Numbered from the stretch's first letter, positions 14,603 through 22,563 are shown. The stretch is DNA of 64,000 bases from Enterococcus malodoratus ATCC 43197 (GCF_000407185.1 NZ_KE136481.1:1155636-1219635); one strand, 5' to 3'. Numbers and translations: made by a program. Notes: generated by a model from the sequence alone, not told the origin.

Positions 14603-15406
14603 TTATTTGCTTACTTCGTTGGCCGACGAGGTAGGCTCTTTTTTTGTTGCAATCAATTCCCCTTCTTGTGTGAAATATTGATCTGTTCGCTGACCGCTAA
14701 CAATAACTGTGGTTAAAATCAAACTAACTTGTTTCGATTCGATAGAGACATCTGATTGATTCACAGTTGGTCCATTCATTGGAACTTCCTCCTTTTTCTT
14801 TGGAACATGAGCAAAACGAGCATCGTTAAATCTAGTCATTGATTCTTTAGCTTTTACACTGGTAGTTCCTTGCTTAGGAGCTTCGGTTATTACACCTTCT
14901 TTTCTTAACCTTGAAATTTTCGCGTAGACTTGTTGGAGCTGTTTCCTTACAAGACGAGCAAGTTCATCGTAATTACAAACGAATCCATTCGAATCGAATT
15001 TCACGTGGTCAAGAATCAATTGGATTTCTTCATCTGTCCACCTATTTCGAATATTTTTGACTTTCCCTGAATTCTTTAATCGATGTACTCGGCTAACCAC
15101 TGAGTTTTCGGTTCTTCCGAGATGCTCTGCAATTTCCGCGTGAGTAGAGCCGTTTTTCTTCATGGCAATAAGCCGCTTATCTTCTTTCTTTGACCAGGGT
15201 TTCCCGGCAATATCGAATGATTTAGAACGGTCTATTCTAGGAAGTTCTTCTGATCGTTGCAGATAGTAAACTTTACTCTGTACAGATTGAGCGGTGCGAT
15301 TTAGTTTTCTTGCCATATCAGCAATGTTTAAGACTTCATTGGTTTCAGCTAGTAAAGCACTCTTCTTTAAATATTGAATTTCTTTAGTAGTCCAGTTTTT
15401 CGCCAA
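14603..15406 (-). CDS. Three-repeat Myb/SANT-like DNA-binding phage protein
   Basis: Three SANT-like modules are visible: NWTTKEIQYLKKSALLAETN, PWSKKEDKRLIAMKKNGSTH and RWTDEEIQLILDHVKF. Each starts with a Trp followed by acidic residues and ends with a recognition helix (TAQSVQSKVYYL, TENSVVSRVHRL, LQQVYAKISRL). A disordered linker and a beta-rich C-terminus follow. A GTG at 15415 is buried in the GGGAGG site, so I prefer the TTG at 15406 (267 residues). It should bind DNA; its target is unknown. It stands at the start of the recombination block. Confidence 0.75.
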   Translation of the reverse strand: MAKNWTTKEIQYLKKSALLAETNEVLNIADMARKLNRTAQSVQSKVYYLQRSEELPRIDRSKSFDIAGKPWSKKEDKRLIAMKKNGSTHAEIAEHLGRTENSVVSRVHRLKNSGKVKNIRNRWTDEEIQLILDHVKFDSNGFVCNYDELARLVRKQLQQVYAKISRLRKEGVITEAPKQGTTSVKAKESMTRFNDARFAHVPKKKEEVPMNGPTVNQSDVSIESKQVSLILTTVIVSGQRTDQYFTQEGELIATKKEPTSSANEVSK

Positions 15407-15411
15407 ATTGA

Positions 15412-15597
15412 TCACCTCCCGCTAGCTCTACTTCGAAGATCGAACTCGAACTCCTCAGTCAATAAGAGATTTCCTCCCACGCCCGCAATAAGTAGAATCT
15501 TGATCCATACTGGTATAAATCCAGTTGTTGCAGCACCAACGCCGATCATCGCCATTAGAAGTGTTAATCGACGTAGCCAATAGATTTTTTTCATCAT
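15412..15597 (-). CDS. Small membrane protein with two transmembrane segments
   Basis: The 61-residue product starts MMKKIYWLRRLTLLMAMIGV and has a second hydrophobic segment at about 29-46. The tail is charged. GGAGGG precedes the tandem ATGATG start. It is followed directly by the Myb-like gene. No family is recognised; an accessory role at the membrane is all that can be said. Confidence 0.6.
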   Translation of the reverse strand: MMKKIYWLRRLTLLMAMIGVGAATTGFIPVWIKILLIAGVGGNLLLTEEFEFDLRSRASGR

Positions 15598-15605
15598 TAA
15601 CCCTC

Positions 15606-16067
15606 CTACTGGCCCAACTCGTTTACTTTTTGTTGGCTCAAATTTGCTAACTCCGCCATCCGTGCGTCTTTTTGTGCTGAATCATTTTGAGCATTAGATA
15701 GTTCATTACGCAGCTTATCCGCCTCTTGCTGTTTCTGCGTGACTTCCTGTTGCTTAGACTCGACTTCACGCTGTTTGGCTTCGATTTCAGACTGCTTCGC
15801 ATTGACCTCGTTTTGTTTGTTTGCCAATTGCTGTTTCAAACTGTCTAGTTGATCTTGCAGGTTCTTTTGCTGCCCAGTCGTTTGATCAAGTTTGCTTTGA
15901 ACGTCTGCTGCCTTCTGCTTGTTCTGCGTAGCAATGTTAGCCAGTTTGTAGATGTTCTGTTCAACAGTTGTTGCGTTATCGAAGAACCCAGCGCCTGCTG
16001 CGAATCCTACAGTTGATCCTAGTAACAATGCAGCGGTAACTCCTAGTGCGATTTTTTTATTTTTCAT
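15606..16067 (-). CDS. Exported or membrane-anchored coiled-coil protein
   Basis: This 153-residue protein has a positively charged N-terminus and one hydrophobic segment (about 6-28, ALGVTAALLLGSTVGFAAG), which may be a signal anchor or a cleaved signal peptide. After that it is almost wholly coiled coil, with heptads rich in Lys, Gln and Glu and the repeated pattern KQxEVxxKQ (about 60-130). It would project outside the cell or span the wall space. Lysogen genes of this kind may alter the surface, which is inference. It is near an inverted-repeat operator. Confidence 0.7.
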   Translation of the reverse strand: MKNKKIALGVTAALLLGSTVGFAAGAGFFDNATTVEQNIYKLANIATQNKQKAADVQSKLDQTTGQQKNLQDQLDSLKQQLANKQNEVNAKQSEIEAKQREVESKQQEVTQKQQEADKLRNELSNAQNDSAQKDARMAELANLSQQKVNELGQ

Positions 16068-16087
16068 GTGGTACTTCCTTTCTGTTG

Positions 16088-16133
16088 TATAATTTCCTTA
16101 TCAGCAAGTGGTCTGCTGAAATAACTGATAAGG
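16088..16133. promoter_or_regulatory. Nested inverted repeat and -10 between divergent genes
   Basis: CCTTATCAG (16096-16104) and CTGATAAGG (16125-16133) form a perfect 9-bp inverted repeat, and TCAGCA/TGCTGA lies inside it. A plus-strand TATAAT at 16088-16093 is directly upstream, so a repressor here would block transcription of the 16146 gene. The same DNA is upstream of the coiled-coil gene on the minus strand. No -35 is clear. Confidence 0.5.
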
Positions 16134-16145
16134 TGGTGAAAGATT

Positions 16146-16532
16146 ATGAACTATTTCAATATATACAAACTAATTTTAGATACTATCAACAACTCTCGAC
16201 CTTCTAACTTTCAAGAATTACTAGATTTAATAGATTCATCTGATGAAGTTTCTCAAATCAGAAAAGATTTAGGTGATCGTAGCTCAATTGACTTTTTACA
16301 AGAAATCACTGCTAATTTAATCGAGGATGGCCTTGTAAAAGGAAGAACTACTGGATACATGGATGGAACTCTTTTTGATATAGAAGGGCTTAGTACTTCA
16401 GGCTATCTATATCTGGAACAAACGAAAAAAGTTGGTGTTTGGGACAAAATCAAAAAATATGCAATAGAAGAAGGACTAGAGCCAACTCCAAAAAACATTT
16501 CCAAATTAATCGCTCGAGTCGCTTGGGATTAG
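16146..16532 (+). CDS. YjcQ-like small protein in reverse orientation (possible moron)
   Basis: This 128-residue protein starts MNYFNIYKLILDTINNSRPS and contains LIEDGLVKG and LSTSGYLYLEQTKKVG. This resembles the winged-helix YjcQ family found on phages and chromosomes of Firmicutes. It is transcribed against the surrounding early operon, has its own operator-like palindrome, TATAAT and AAGGTGG site, and overlaps the next minus-strand gene tail to tail by 27 bp. That arrangement is typical of a lysogeny-expressed moron. The molecular function is unknown. Confidence 0.7.
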   Translation: MNYFNIYKLILDTINNSRPSNFQELLDLIDSSDEVSQIRKDLGDRSSIDFLQEITANLIEDGLVKGRTTGYMDGTLFDIEGLSTSGYLYLEQTKKVGVWDKIKKYAIEEGLEPTPKNISKLIARVAWD

Positions 16533-16721
16533 ACTGAATTCATCACAGACAAAACAGCATGCAACCATGGTTTTGTTGCCAAAAGCAGCGATATCAATAC
16601 TATCGGGTATTACATTTTTTAGTTTCTTTCCTTGGATTTCTATACCGTCTGAGGAAAGAATAATTTTTCCAAAATTAGTGTTTTCCCCATATATTTCTGA
16701 CAAGGATTTTTCTTCATTCAT
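16506..16721 (-). CDS. Hypothetical phage protein (71 residues)
   Basis: From the ATG at 16721, with GGAGGCAAC upstream, the product starts MNEEKSLSEIYGENTNFGKI and ends in an acidic Ser/Asp tail. The middle is beta-rich, with a Cys pair in VACCFVCDE. It overlaps the plus-strand YjcQ-like gene by 27 bp at the 3' end. It is unrecognised. Confidence 0.6.
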   Translation of the reverse strand: MNEEKSLSEIYGENTNFGKIILSSDGIEIQGKKLKNVIPDSIDIAAFGNKTMVACCFVCDEFSLIPSDSSD

Positions 16722-16734
16722 GCTGTTGCCTCCT

Positions 16735-16926
16735 TTACATTGCTTCACTATCTTTTTTTAACGCTACTTCTCTTCGCAATCGGTTAATACCTTCAAGGGC
16801 GATCGCGTGTCGTTCGGCAGAAACAGTTATATGGTCACCTTCTACACGTCCGTCGGGATAGCGGGTACGTGTACCACTTGCGTTACGTACAGTAACCGTC
16901 AAGCCGTTTTCTTTTTTCTTAGCCAT
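16735..16926 (-). CDS. Hypothetical basic phage protein (63 residues)
   Basis: The product starts MAKKKENGLTVTVRNASGTR and contains TRYPDGRVEGDHITV. The N-terminal half is beta-rich and the C-terminal half helical (EGINRLRREVALKK). An AGGTGTG site precedes the ATG, 12 bp after the antirepressor stop. It is unrecognised. Confidence 0.65.
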   Translation of the reverse strand: MAKKKENGLTVTVRNASGTRTRYPDGRVEGDHITVSAERHAIALEGINRLRREVALKKDSEAM

Positions 16927-16938
16927 TGTTCACACCTC

Positions 16939-17664
16939 CTATGCTGTTTCTGAATCTAAAAACTCATTGACGAAGTATTCTTGTCCTTTTCCAGTAACAA
17001 GCGGTGTGAATCTCACTTCGACTTCGCCAGAACTATTTGTGTGGAAATGTTCACGGTATTCGAACAGGTCTTTGTCCATTGATTTTTGCGTAGGCTTGTT
17101 ATAATGCCCTTTGCCGCTTCCTAGGTACTTATGCTTACGCATGTAAGCAAACAATCTGTTCTGCCCAATGTTGATCCCATTTTGATTCAGCATTAACGCC
17201 AAGTCCTTAATCAAACAACTATTCGTACTCCCTCGTACTGCATCGGCGAAAAGCGCTTTTGGTTTCAATTCAGCATTTTCGAGTTGTAACGCTTCAACTT
17301 TGCGTGTTTGAATTTGTAAAGCTCGCTGTACAACCATCTCCGGATTGTTCCAGGCTTTTTCAACTTGTAAGAAATATTGACGTGCCTGCTTTCCTTTTTC
17401 AGATCGTTGAATCATAGAAATTTCTTTTGCCATGTCGAGTTTTAAAGCGTGGTCGGTAATTCTTCGATGCCCACCGAATGCCGTTTCGTCTTGGACAAAT
17501 TTGTCCATCACGATAAAATCAACGTTTTCGGCAAATCCGTATTCGGACATTCGCCCAAACCATTTCTTATAAGGCGTTTCAACTTCCAAAAATTCGTGTA
17601 AATCACGTCCACTGACTAACTGCTCGTCATTTTCGTTAGTTATCACTTTAATGAGTTCGTTCAT
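16939..17664 (-). CDS. Phage antirepressor (AntA/AntB domain plus KilAC)
   Basis: This 241-residue protein has the AntA-type N-terminus (VSGRDLHEFLEVETPYKKWF, residues about 17-37, then FVIMDKF-like strands). The C-terminal KilA-C domain contains LALMLNQNGINIGQNRLFAY. Antirepressors inactivate CI and promote lytic growth. It is the second gene of the early minus-strand operon, 1-2 bp after the Cro-like gene, and so is controlled by the CI/Cro switch. Confidence 0.9.
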   Translation of the reverse strand: MNELIKVITNENDEQLVSGRDLHEFLEVETPYKKWFGRMSEYGFAENVDFIVMDKFVQDETAFGGHRRITDHALKLDMAKEISMIQRSEKGKQARQYFLQVEKAWNNPEMVVQRALQIQTRKVEALQLENAELKPKALFADAVRGSTNSCLIKDLALMLNQNGINIGQNRLFAYMRKHKYLGSGKGHYNKPTQKSMDKDLFEYREHFHTNSSGEVEVRFTPLVTGKGQEYFVNEFLDSETA

Positions 17665-17665
17665 A

Positions 17666-17917
17666 CTAAGCCTCCTGTCTTTTTTTTGCGATAATACGGA
17701 TTAACTCGTACTCTTTGCCCAAAAAAATATTATTGATAGGTACTTGATACAAATTAGATAGTTCTTCCAATAAAGAAAATGAAATATCGGAACTATCCTT
17801 TTCGTATTTTGTTAGCGTTTGATAATGGACACCAACGGCTTCTGCTGCTTCCTTGCTGGTGAAACCTGCGTTTACTCGCGCTGCTTTTAGAGACATTTGA
17901 ATCGTTACATCTGTCAT
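17666..17917 (-). CDS. Cro-like XRE transcriptional regulator
   Basis: This 83-residue protein contains a lambda-repressor-like helix-turn-helix (KAARVNAGFTSKEAAEAVGV and HYQTLTKYEK, about residues 8-60). It is the first gene transcribed from the early promoter and faces cI. I chose the ATG at 17917, which has GAGGTG upstream; a GTG nine bases earlier is inside that site. It should bind the TACGA-type operators in the intergenic region and oppose CI. Confidence 0.88.
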   Translation of the reverse strand: MTDVTIQMSLKAARVNAGFTSKEAAEAVGVHYQTLTKYEKDSSDISFSLLEELSNLYQVPINNIFLGKEYELIRIIAKKRQEA

Positions 17918-17949
17918 AAAGTTCACCTCGCTTTCCTTAACTTGATTTC

Positions 17950-17978
17950 ATTATATACGAATTAAATCGTACTTTCAA
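17950..17978 (-). promoter_or_regulatory. Early (lytic) promoter with operator
   Basis: Minus-strand TTGAAA (17973-17978) and TATAAT (17950-17955) are exactly 17 bp apart. A perfect palindrome TACGAATTAAATCGTA (17956-17971) fills the spacer, so CI binding there would exclude polymerase. Confidence 0.88.
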
Positions 17979-18020
17979 CTGTTTTTGTCGATATTTTTTA
18001 TATTTTTTCGTATCAATCTA

Positions 18021-18049
18021 TTTACAAGTACGAAAAAATTCGATATTAT
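18021..18049 (+). promoter_or_regulatory. cI (lysogenic) promoter with operator
   Basis: TTTACA (18021-18026) and TATTAT (18044-18049) are 17 bp apart. Between them TACGAAAAAATTCGAT (18029-18044) matches the early operator with changes in the last bases, and so is probably weaker. A TTTCGTAT half-site at 18006-18013 may be a third contact. Confidence 0.85.
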
Positions 18050-18080
18050 ATAGGTATAGAAAAAAGGAGGTGCTTTAAAA

Positions 18081-18737
18081 ATGGCAAGGGGAGAATTGAC
18101 ACCTTATGAATTAAAAATACGAGAAGATATTTCTCGCAATATTAATGAGCTAATATCTACCAGAAACGTTACCCAAGTAGATATTCATAATCATACCGGC
18201 ATTCCGCGGTCTACGCTGACCGGTTATGTCAAAGGAACATCGACACCGAATGCAGGGAATATTCAAAAACTCGCCGATTTTTTTAACGTTCCCAAATCAG
18301 CAATAGACCCTCGGTATGAATCTAAAATAGTCAATATGATGCAAGTTAAAGAAATGGCTTCCGTCCCCATCATAGGTGACATCGCTTGCGGAGACCCCAT
18401 CACCGCCGAAGAAAATATCCAAGGATACCGGGAAGAAGTGGCAGACACACTGCCAACCGGGAATCTATTTTACTTACATTGTAAAGGTAACAGCATGGCT
18501 CCTACTATTCCTAACGGCGCTTATGTATTAATCAGACAACAGCCAGATGTAGAAGACGGAGAGATTGCAGCGGTGTTGGTTAATGGGGATACGGAAGCTA
18601 CTCTAAAGCGTGTGAAACGTCAAGGAAGCCTAGTGATGTTGATGCCTGATAACCAATCGTACGACCCTTATGTAGTGACACCAGACAATCCAGCAAGAAT
18701 TTTAGGTAAAGCACTTAAAATGAGTGCCGACCTCTAA
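18081..18737 (+). CDS. CI-like repressor with S24 peptidase domain
   Basis: This 218-residue protein has an XRE helix-turn-helix (about 18-70, QVDIHNHTGIPRSTLTGYVK). A LexA/CI S24 domain follows, with cleavage site Cys103-Gly104 in IACGDP, catalytic Ser138 in KGNSMAP and Lys176 in ATLKRV. It keeps the prophage silent and should self-cleave on RecA activation, so the prophage is probably SOS-inducible. The start has AAAGGAGG upstream. Confidence 0.93.
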   Translation: MARGELTPYELKIREDISRNINELISTRNVTQVDIHNHTGIPRSTLTGYVKGTSTPNAGNIQKLADFFNVPKSAIDPRYESKIVNMMQVKEMASVPIIGDIACGDPITAEENIQGYREEVADTLPTGNLFYLHCKGNSMAPTIPNGAYVLIRQQPDVEDGEIAAVLVNGDTEATLKRVKRQGSLVMLMPDNQSYDPYVVTPDNPARILGKALKMSADL

Positions 18738-18742
18738 AAAAT

Positions 18743-18774
18743 ACCCCAGTCGGAGTTGCCGCTCCGGCTAGGGT
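18743..18774 (+). terminator. Terminator after cI
   Basis: A 12-13 bp stem (ACCCCAGTCGGAG against CTCCGGCTAGGGT, one mismatch) lies 6 bp after the cI stop. The following tract is only moderately T-rich (TTTATAT), so stopping may be partial. Confidence 0.65.
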
Positions 18775-18810
18775 TTATATATTAAATATATTGAAACGAG
18801 GAGTTAGAAA

Positions 18811-19353
18811 ATGAAAAAAATTGTTTTATCTTGCGCTATTTTAATATCGTTGGTAGGATTGGGAGCTTGCGGATCATCCAATAACTCAAGTGATACAAAA
18901 CATGTAAAAAGTTCAGCGACTGCTACAAGCGAAACCAAGAAGAAAGATGGAACATATGAAAATAGGACGCTAACTGTTCCAAATGGTGTCTTAAAAATTA
19001 CTGGATTCCAAAAAGGTACAGATTACGACGGGAATTCTATGTTTTATGTGTTGTTTGATTTAACAAATAATTCTAATGAGGCTAAAAATGTGCAGACGAT
19101 GTATATGGGGATGGTACAAGCGAGCCAAAATACTGGCGATACCACAGAGAAATTAGAATTTTCCGTGACTATGGATTCGCCAGTTCAAGAGAAATTAGAT
19201 ATGCTTCAAAAAGATATAAACCCCGGAGGAACTATACAAGGTGCTTATGCATATAATTTTGCTGATGAATCTAAACCTGTAACTTTCACCTTTACTGACG
19301 AACTTTTCTCAATGAATGACCCTATTGCAACTGAAGATATTACAATTCAATAG
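18811..19353 (+). CDS. DUF5067-type lipoprotein (probable lysogenic-conversion gene)
   Basis: This 180-residue protein has a lipoprotein signal peptide with lipobox LGAC (Cys20). A Ser/Thr/Lys linker (about 21-48) and an immunoglobulin-like beta domain follow (LTVPNGVLKITGFQKGTDYD, then FYVLFDLTNNSNEAKNV), as in DUF5067/DUF4352 lipoproteins. Located between cI and integrase on the lysogeny strand, it should be made in the lysogen and shown on the outer face of the membrane. Superinfection exclusion or a surface change is possible but unproven. Confidence 0.85.
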   Translation: MKKIVLSCAILISLVGLGACGSSNNSSDTKHVKSSATATSETKKKDGTYENRTLTVPNGVLKITGFQKGTDYDGNSMFYVLFDLTNNSNEAKNVQTMYMGMVQASQNTGDTTEKLEFSVTMDSPVQEKLDMLQKDINPGGTIQGAYAYNFADESKPVTFTFTDELFSMNDPIATEDITIQ

Positions 19354-19361
19354 ACGGTATT

Positions 19362-19388
19362 AAGGGCTCCGTTCGGAGCTCTTCTTTT
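19362..19388 (+). terminator. Terminator after the lipoprotein gene
   Basis: A stem of about 9 bp (AAGGGCTCC with GGAGCTCTT, loop GTTC) is followed by CTTTT. It separates the lipoprotein from the integrase. Confidence 0.7.
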
Positions 19389-19425
19389 AGCTGAATAAGA
19401 ACATACATTCGAAAGGATTTTAATT

Positions 19426-20799
19426 ATGAAAAAAGCCGGACTTTATATTCGAGTCTCTACGCCTCACCAAGAGAAAGAAGGCTATTCTATTGAGGCTCAA
19501 AAGGAGAAACTAGCTGCTTATGCAACGGCCAAAGACTATGAGGTTTACAAAACTTATATAGATGGTGGCTTTTCCGGAGCGAAAGTCGATCGCCCTGCCC
19601 TTAAAGAAATGATCGAAGATATTGAGGATGAACGCCTTGATGTTGTAATTGTCTACAAACTCGATCGATTGTCACGATCTCAAAAGAATACCATGTATCT
19701 AATTGAGGATGTCTTTCTAAAAAACAACGTTGACTTTATTAGTCTACAAGAATCATTTGATACAACCACATCTTTCGGTCGTGCAATGATTGGGATTCTT
19801 GCCGTATTCGCTCAATTGGAACGGGATAATATTAAAGAAAGAACAATGCTTGGTCGTGTTGAGAGAGCCAAAAAGGGGCTTTACAGAGGTGGTAACAATA
19901 CGCCTGTTGGATACGTATATAATAATGGGGAGCTGGTTAGGGATGAAAACACTGCTGAAATAATTGAAACTATATTTAATGATTATGTTTACTCACGAAA
20001 AAGTATGTATGAGATATTTAAGGATTGCCATACCAGATTTGGCCAAATTTTGTATAACCCTAATTTTGTAAAGCGAGTCCTTACAAATGATGTGTACATC
20101 GGGAAAAACACATTTGCCGGGATTACATATGAAGGAAAACATGAACCACTTGTTAGCGAAGATACTTTTCAAGCTGCACAAGAAAGAATAAGTAATCAAG
20201 ATGATCGTTATTCATCACCGAAAACAAATAGATCAGCTCTGTTAGCTCGAAAACTATATTGTGGATACTGTGGCGCATCGATCGTTAAACTGAATCATTA
20301 CAAGAATAATAAAGCTGTCTATGCTTACTACACATGTAATTCACATCGCAAATCACGACCATCAGGTATAAAAGATCCAAACTGTCCGCAAAAAAATCGT
20401 CGTACCGAATATATCGATGAGGCAGTAATCAAAGAGCTTAAAAATATTGATTTCGATAAAACGATTAAAAAGTTGCAATCAACTAAACCCGTTTCACTTG
20501 ATACGCACAAGCAATTGAGGCAACTAGAAAAACAACAATCAAAATTGATAGATTTATATCAATTCGACATGATAGAGATCGAGGAGTACAACAAACGATT
20601 AAAAAGCATAAATAAGCAAAAAGAAAAACTAGCGGCTAAAATTCCTAAGAAGAATCGCGCCTTGATTAAGGTTTTGGAATCACTCAAAAATTTCGACTGG
20701 GATAATAGTAGCTTTGAAGAAAAATGTCTTGCTATTGACTCTCTCGTAAAGCGTGTAATATGTAAGGATGAAGACGTTGAGGTTATTCTTTATGACTGA
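19426..20799 (+). CDS. Large serine recombinase (prophage integrase)
   Basis: This 457-residue protein has an N-terminal resolvase domain (GLYIRVSTPHQEKEGYSIEA) with nucleophile Ser11, then DRLSRSQKNT and the conserved ERDNIKERT. A recombinase domain follows (about 155-250) and a zinc ribbon with cysteines in LYCGYCGAS and DPNCPQK (about 275-325). A coiled-coil region comes before the C-terminus. It integrates and, with a directionality factor, excises the prophage. The gene ends 15 bp from the interrupted comFA, so attP is next to it. Confidence 0.95.
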   Translation: MKKAGLYIRVSTPHQEKEGYSIEAQKEKLAAYATAKDYEVYKTYIDGGFSGAKVDRPALKEMIEDIEDERLDVVIVYKLDRLSRSQKNTMYLIEDVFLKNNVDFISLQESFDTTTSFGRAMIGILAVFAQLERDNIKERTMLGRVERAKKGLYRGGNNTPVGYVYNNGELVRDENTAEIIETIFNDYVYSRKSMYEIFKDCHTRFGQILYNPNFVKRVLTNDVYIGKNTFAGITYEGKHEPLVSEDTFQAAQERISNQDDRYSSPKTNRSALLARKLYCGYCGASIVKLNHYKNNKAVYAYYTCNSHRKSRPSGIKDPNCPQKNRRTEYIDEAVIKELKNIDFDKTIKKLQSTKPVSLDTHKQLRQLEKQQSKLIDLYQFDMIEIEEYNKRLKSINKQKEKLAAKIPKKNRALIKVLESLKNFDWDNSSFEEKCLAIDSLVKRVICKDEDVEVILYD

Positions 20800-20816
20800 G
20801 TATGTACAATTATCCT
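20800..20816. other. Prophage-host junction (att site) in comFA
   Basis: The comFA reading frame is conserved up to the codons for TILERG and then reads into a stop (TAA at 20810-20812) that belongs to phage DNA. The crossover must lie at about 20813-20816, in or next to CCTCG. Serine integrases use a 2-bp core, which cannot be fixed without the other junction. Confidence 0.8.
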
Positions 20817-21889
20817 CGCTCTAAAATGGTCGTGGTCAGAAGTACCTGATACTTTCCAGCACGCATCCTTTCAACTTTTACTAAACGCTCTTGATCTTGC
20901 GAAAAGACAGTCGTTAATTGAACTTCTGAAAATTCACATTGGATACACTCGGCCATTTTTTCTAACAACGGGATATTTGGGCAAAAAATCAGTACGTGAT
21001 TTTCTGCTAGCAACGCCGCTATTTTTACTAAGATTTTTTTAGATAAACGCCCGTCTAACAACTCCTTCTCTAACTGCCATGAAAAAAGCAATTCTGGGAC
21101 TGGCAAACTGCGGCGATGGTAACGAGCCGGCAAATAATACAATCGGTCCACCAGCTTTTTTAGTTTGCCATCCGGTGTTGCACTCAAATACACGCGCTTG
21201 CCCCTTGGCCGCTGCGCAGTATCCACTGCACGATGTAATAAGGGATCTGTGTCATAAGGAAAGGCATCCACCTCATCAACGATCACTAAATCAAAATAAT
21301 CGTGGTAGCGCAAAAGCTGATGAACCGTACACACCACAAAAGTGTCCCCCGCGTCCTTTCTCTCCTGTCCGTGAAAAAGACTGATTTTTTCATTTGGGAA
21401 AGCCTGTCGAAACCGTAAAAAAATTTCGTTGCAAACATCGACTCGAGGGGACGTCACAGAGATACGTTTTCCCTGTTCCAAAAATTCCTTCAATAGAGGA
21501 AAAAGGATTTCCGTTTTTCCAGCCCCGGTCACCGCCCAAAGCAGAAATGTGTTGGCTACTGACTGGTCTTCAAGCAGGGTCTCAGCAATTTTGCTTTGGG
21601 CAGAGGATAGTTCCCCCGCCCAAGTCAGTTGAACGTTTCTAGGATGCAGACTTTTAGCCGAGAAATAATAAAGATAACTTCGGCTATCCACCCGCCCTAA
21701 TGTTAAACAGGCCGGACAATAGAAATAATCTGCTGGAACTTTTTCCTGCGAAACTTCTCCGCAGCGCTGACATAACCAGCCATTTTCAACAGCCAACATC
21801 GCGGGGATCTTCTCAGCATGCGTCAAATCTGCCTCTGGATAAAAAGCCTGCCATTCCTTCCATAATAAACGCTGACCTGTCATCATCAT
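20810..21889 (-). pseudogene. comFA: comFA, 5' part, interrupted by the prophage
   Basis: ComFA is the cytosolic DEAD-like ATPase that helps pull transforming DNA into the cell. The 359 residues present include the four-cysteine zinc finger (C40, C43, C58, C61), Walker A TGAGKT (121-126) and DEVD (205-208). The protein is cut at TTTILERG, so helicase motif VI with its arginine finger and the last roughly 70-100 residues are missing. The rest, with comFC, should lie beyond the left prophage end. Competence should be blocked unless the phage excises. YigZ next door is the usual neighbour. Confidence 0.93.
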
Positions 21890-22173
21890 TTGCGGCCTCC
21901 TCTTTTATAGAAAGGTACGCAGAAGGGTGGTAAAGAATTTTACTACGGAACTGACAGCTAGTTCCCTTCAAGGGATTCATTTTTCAAAGTGCATGAAAAA
22001 TGAGTCTTATTTTCTCTACGCATATCATCCAACTAAACTGATTGAGCTATATTTAGCTGAAGCACTTAGATTTTATTTCTCACCTAATAACCTGCGAAAA
22101 GTTGGACTGACAAAATAAGCACGGCAAATTATTTTGCCGTGCTTCTGTGGTTATTATTAATTTGTGGTCTTTT
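21890..22173. other. Intergenic region left of the DUF7662-like gene
   Basis: It holds a 63-codon plus-strand frame (GTG at 21927) with weak coding character. It may be a gene remnant ending just before a strong terminator at 22117-22144. Nothing else is recognised. Confidence 0.4.
22117..22144. terminator. Strong bidirectional terminator hairpin
   Basis: AAGCACGGCAAA pairs perfectly with TTTGCCGTGCTT around a 4-nt loop, with A and T tracts on the two sides. It lies downstream of the minus-strand 93-residue gene. Confidence 0.75.
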
Positions 22174-22455
22174 CTAGATCAGCCAGCTTGATTTTACTAA
22201 TTTATTAAAGACTACATATTCTTTATCGAGATTGACCTGAACGACTTCGTAGTTGGCATTCAACCAGCCGTATGCGCCTTTTTCTGGATGGCGATAATCA
22301 TTCGCCCACCAGTCTAGATCTTGTCGCGCAGTTTGCGGCAGGCCACTGCGTGGGAACAACAGCTCGTCAAATTGCGTAAAGGTCAGCGTCACTTGGGAGC
22401 CATTATTGCTTTTTAAATAATGGGTAATCCCATCGTATTTTTTTACACGTGTCAT
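22174..22455 (-). CDS. Conserved hypothetical protein (DUF7662-like)
   Basis: This 93-residue protein starts MTRVKKYDGITHYLKSNNGS and includes FTQFDELLFP, a Trp-rich LDWWANDYRHP and GWLNANYEVVQVNLDKEYVV. I recognise this as a widespread small protein related to DUF7662, of unknown role. It is monocistronic and divergent from yigZ. The family name is from memory. Confidence 0.7.
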   Translation of the reverse strand: MTRVKKYDGITHYLKSNNGSQVTLTFTQFDELLFPRSGLPQTARQDLDWWANDYRHPEKGAYGWLNANYEVVQVNLDKEYVVFNKLVKSSWLI

Positions 22456-22563
22456 GCGTATCCCTCACCTTCAAACAAAATCAGACTGACAAACAGCCTT
22501 TAGTTGAAACCTGCCCCGCTTTTCTCCTATACTAGAAAGAGAAAACTAAAGTGAGGCAAAAGT

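Noticed and set aside
1-20815. CRISPR array or insertion sequence in the prophage
   Set aside because: No regularly spaced repeats with unique spacers and no transposase gene or terminal inverted repeats were seen anywhere in the window.
21927-22118. 63-codon plus-strand frame near comFA
   Set aside because: GTG start with a weak ribosome site and no recognisable pattern; kept only as a possible remnant.
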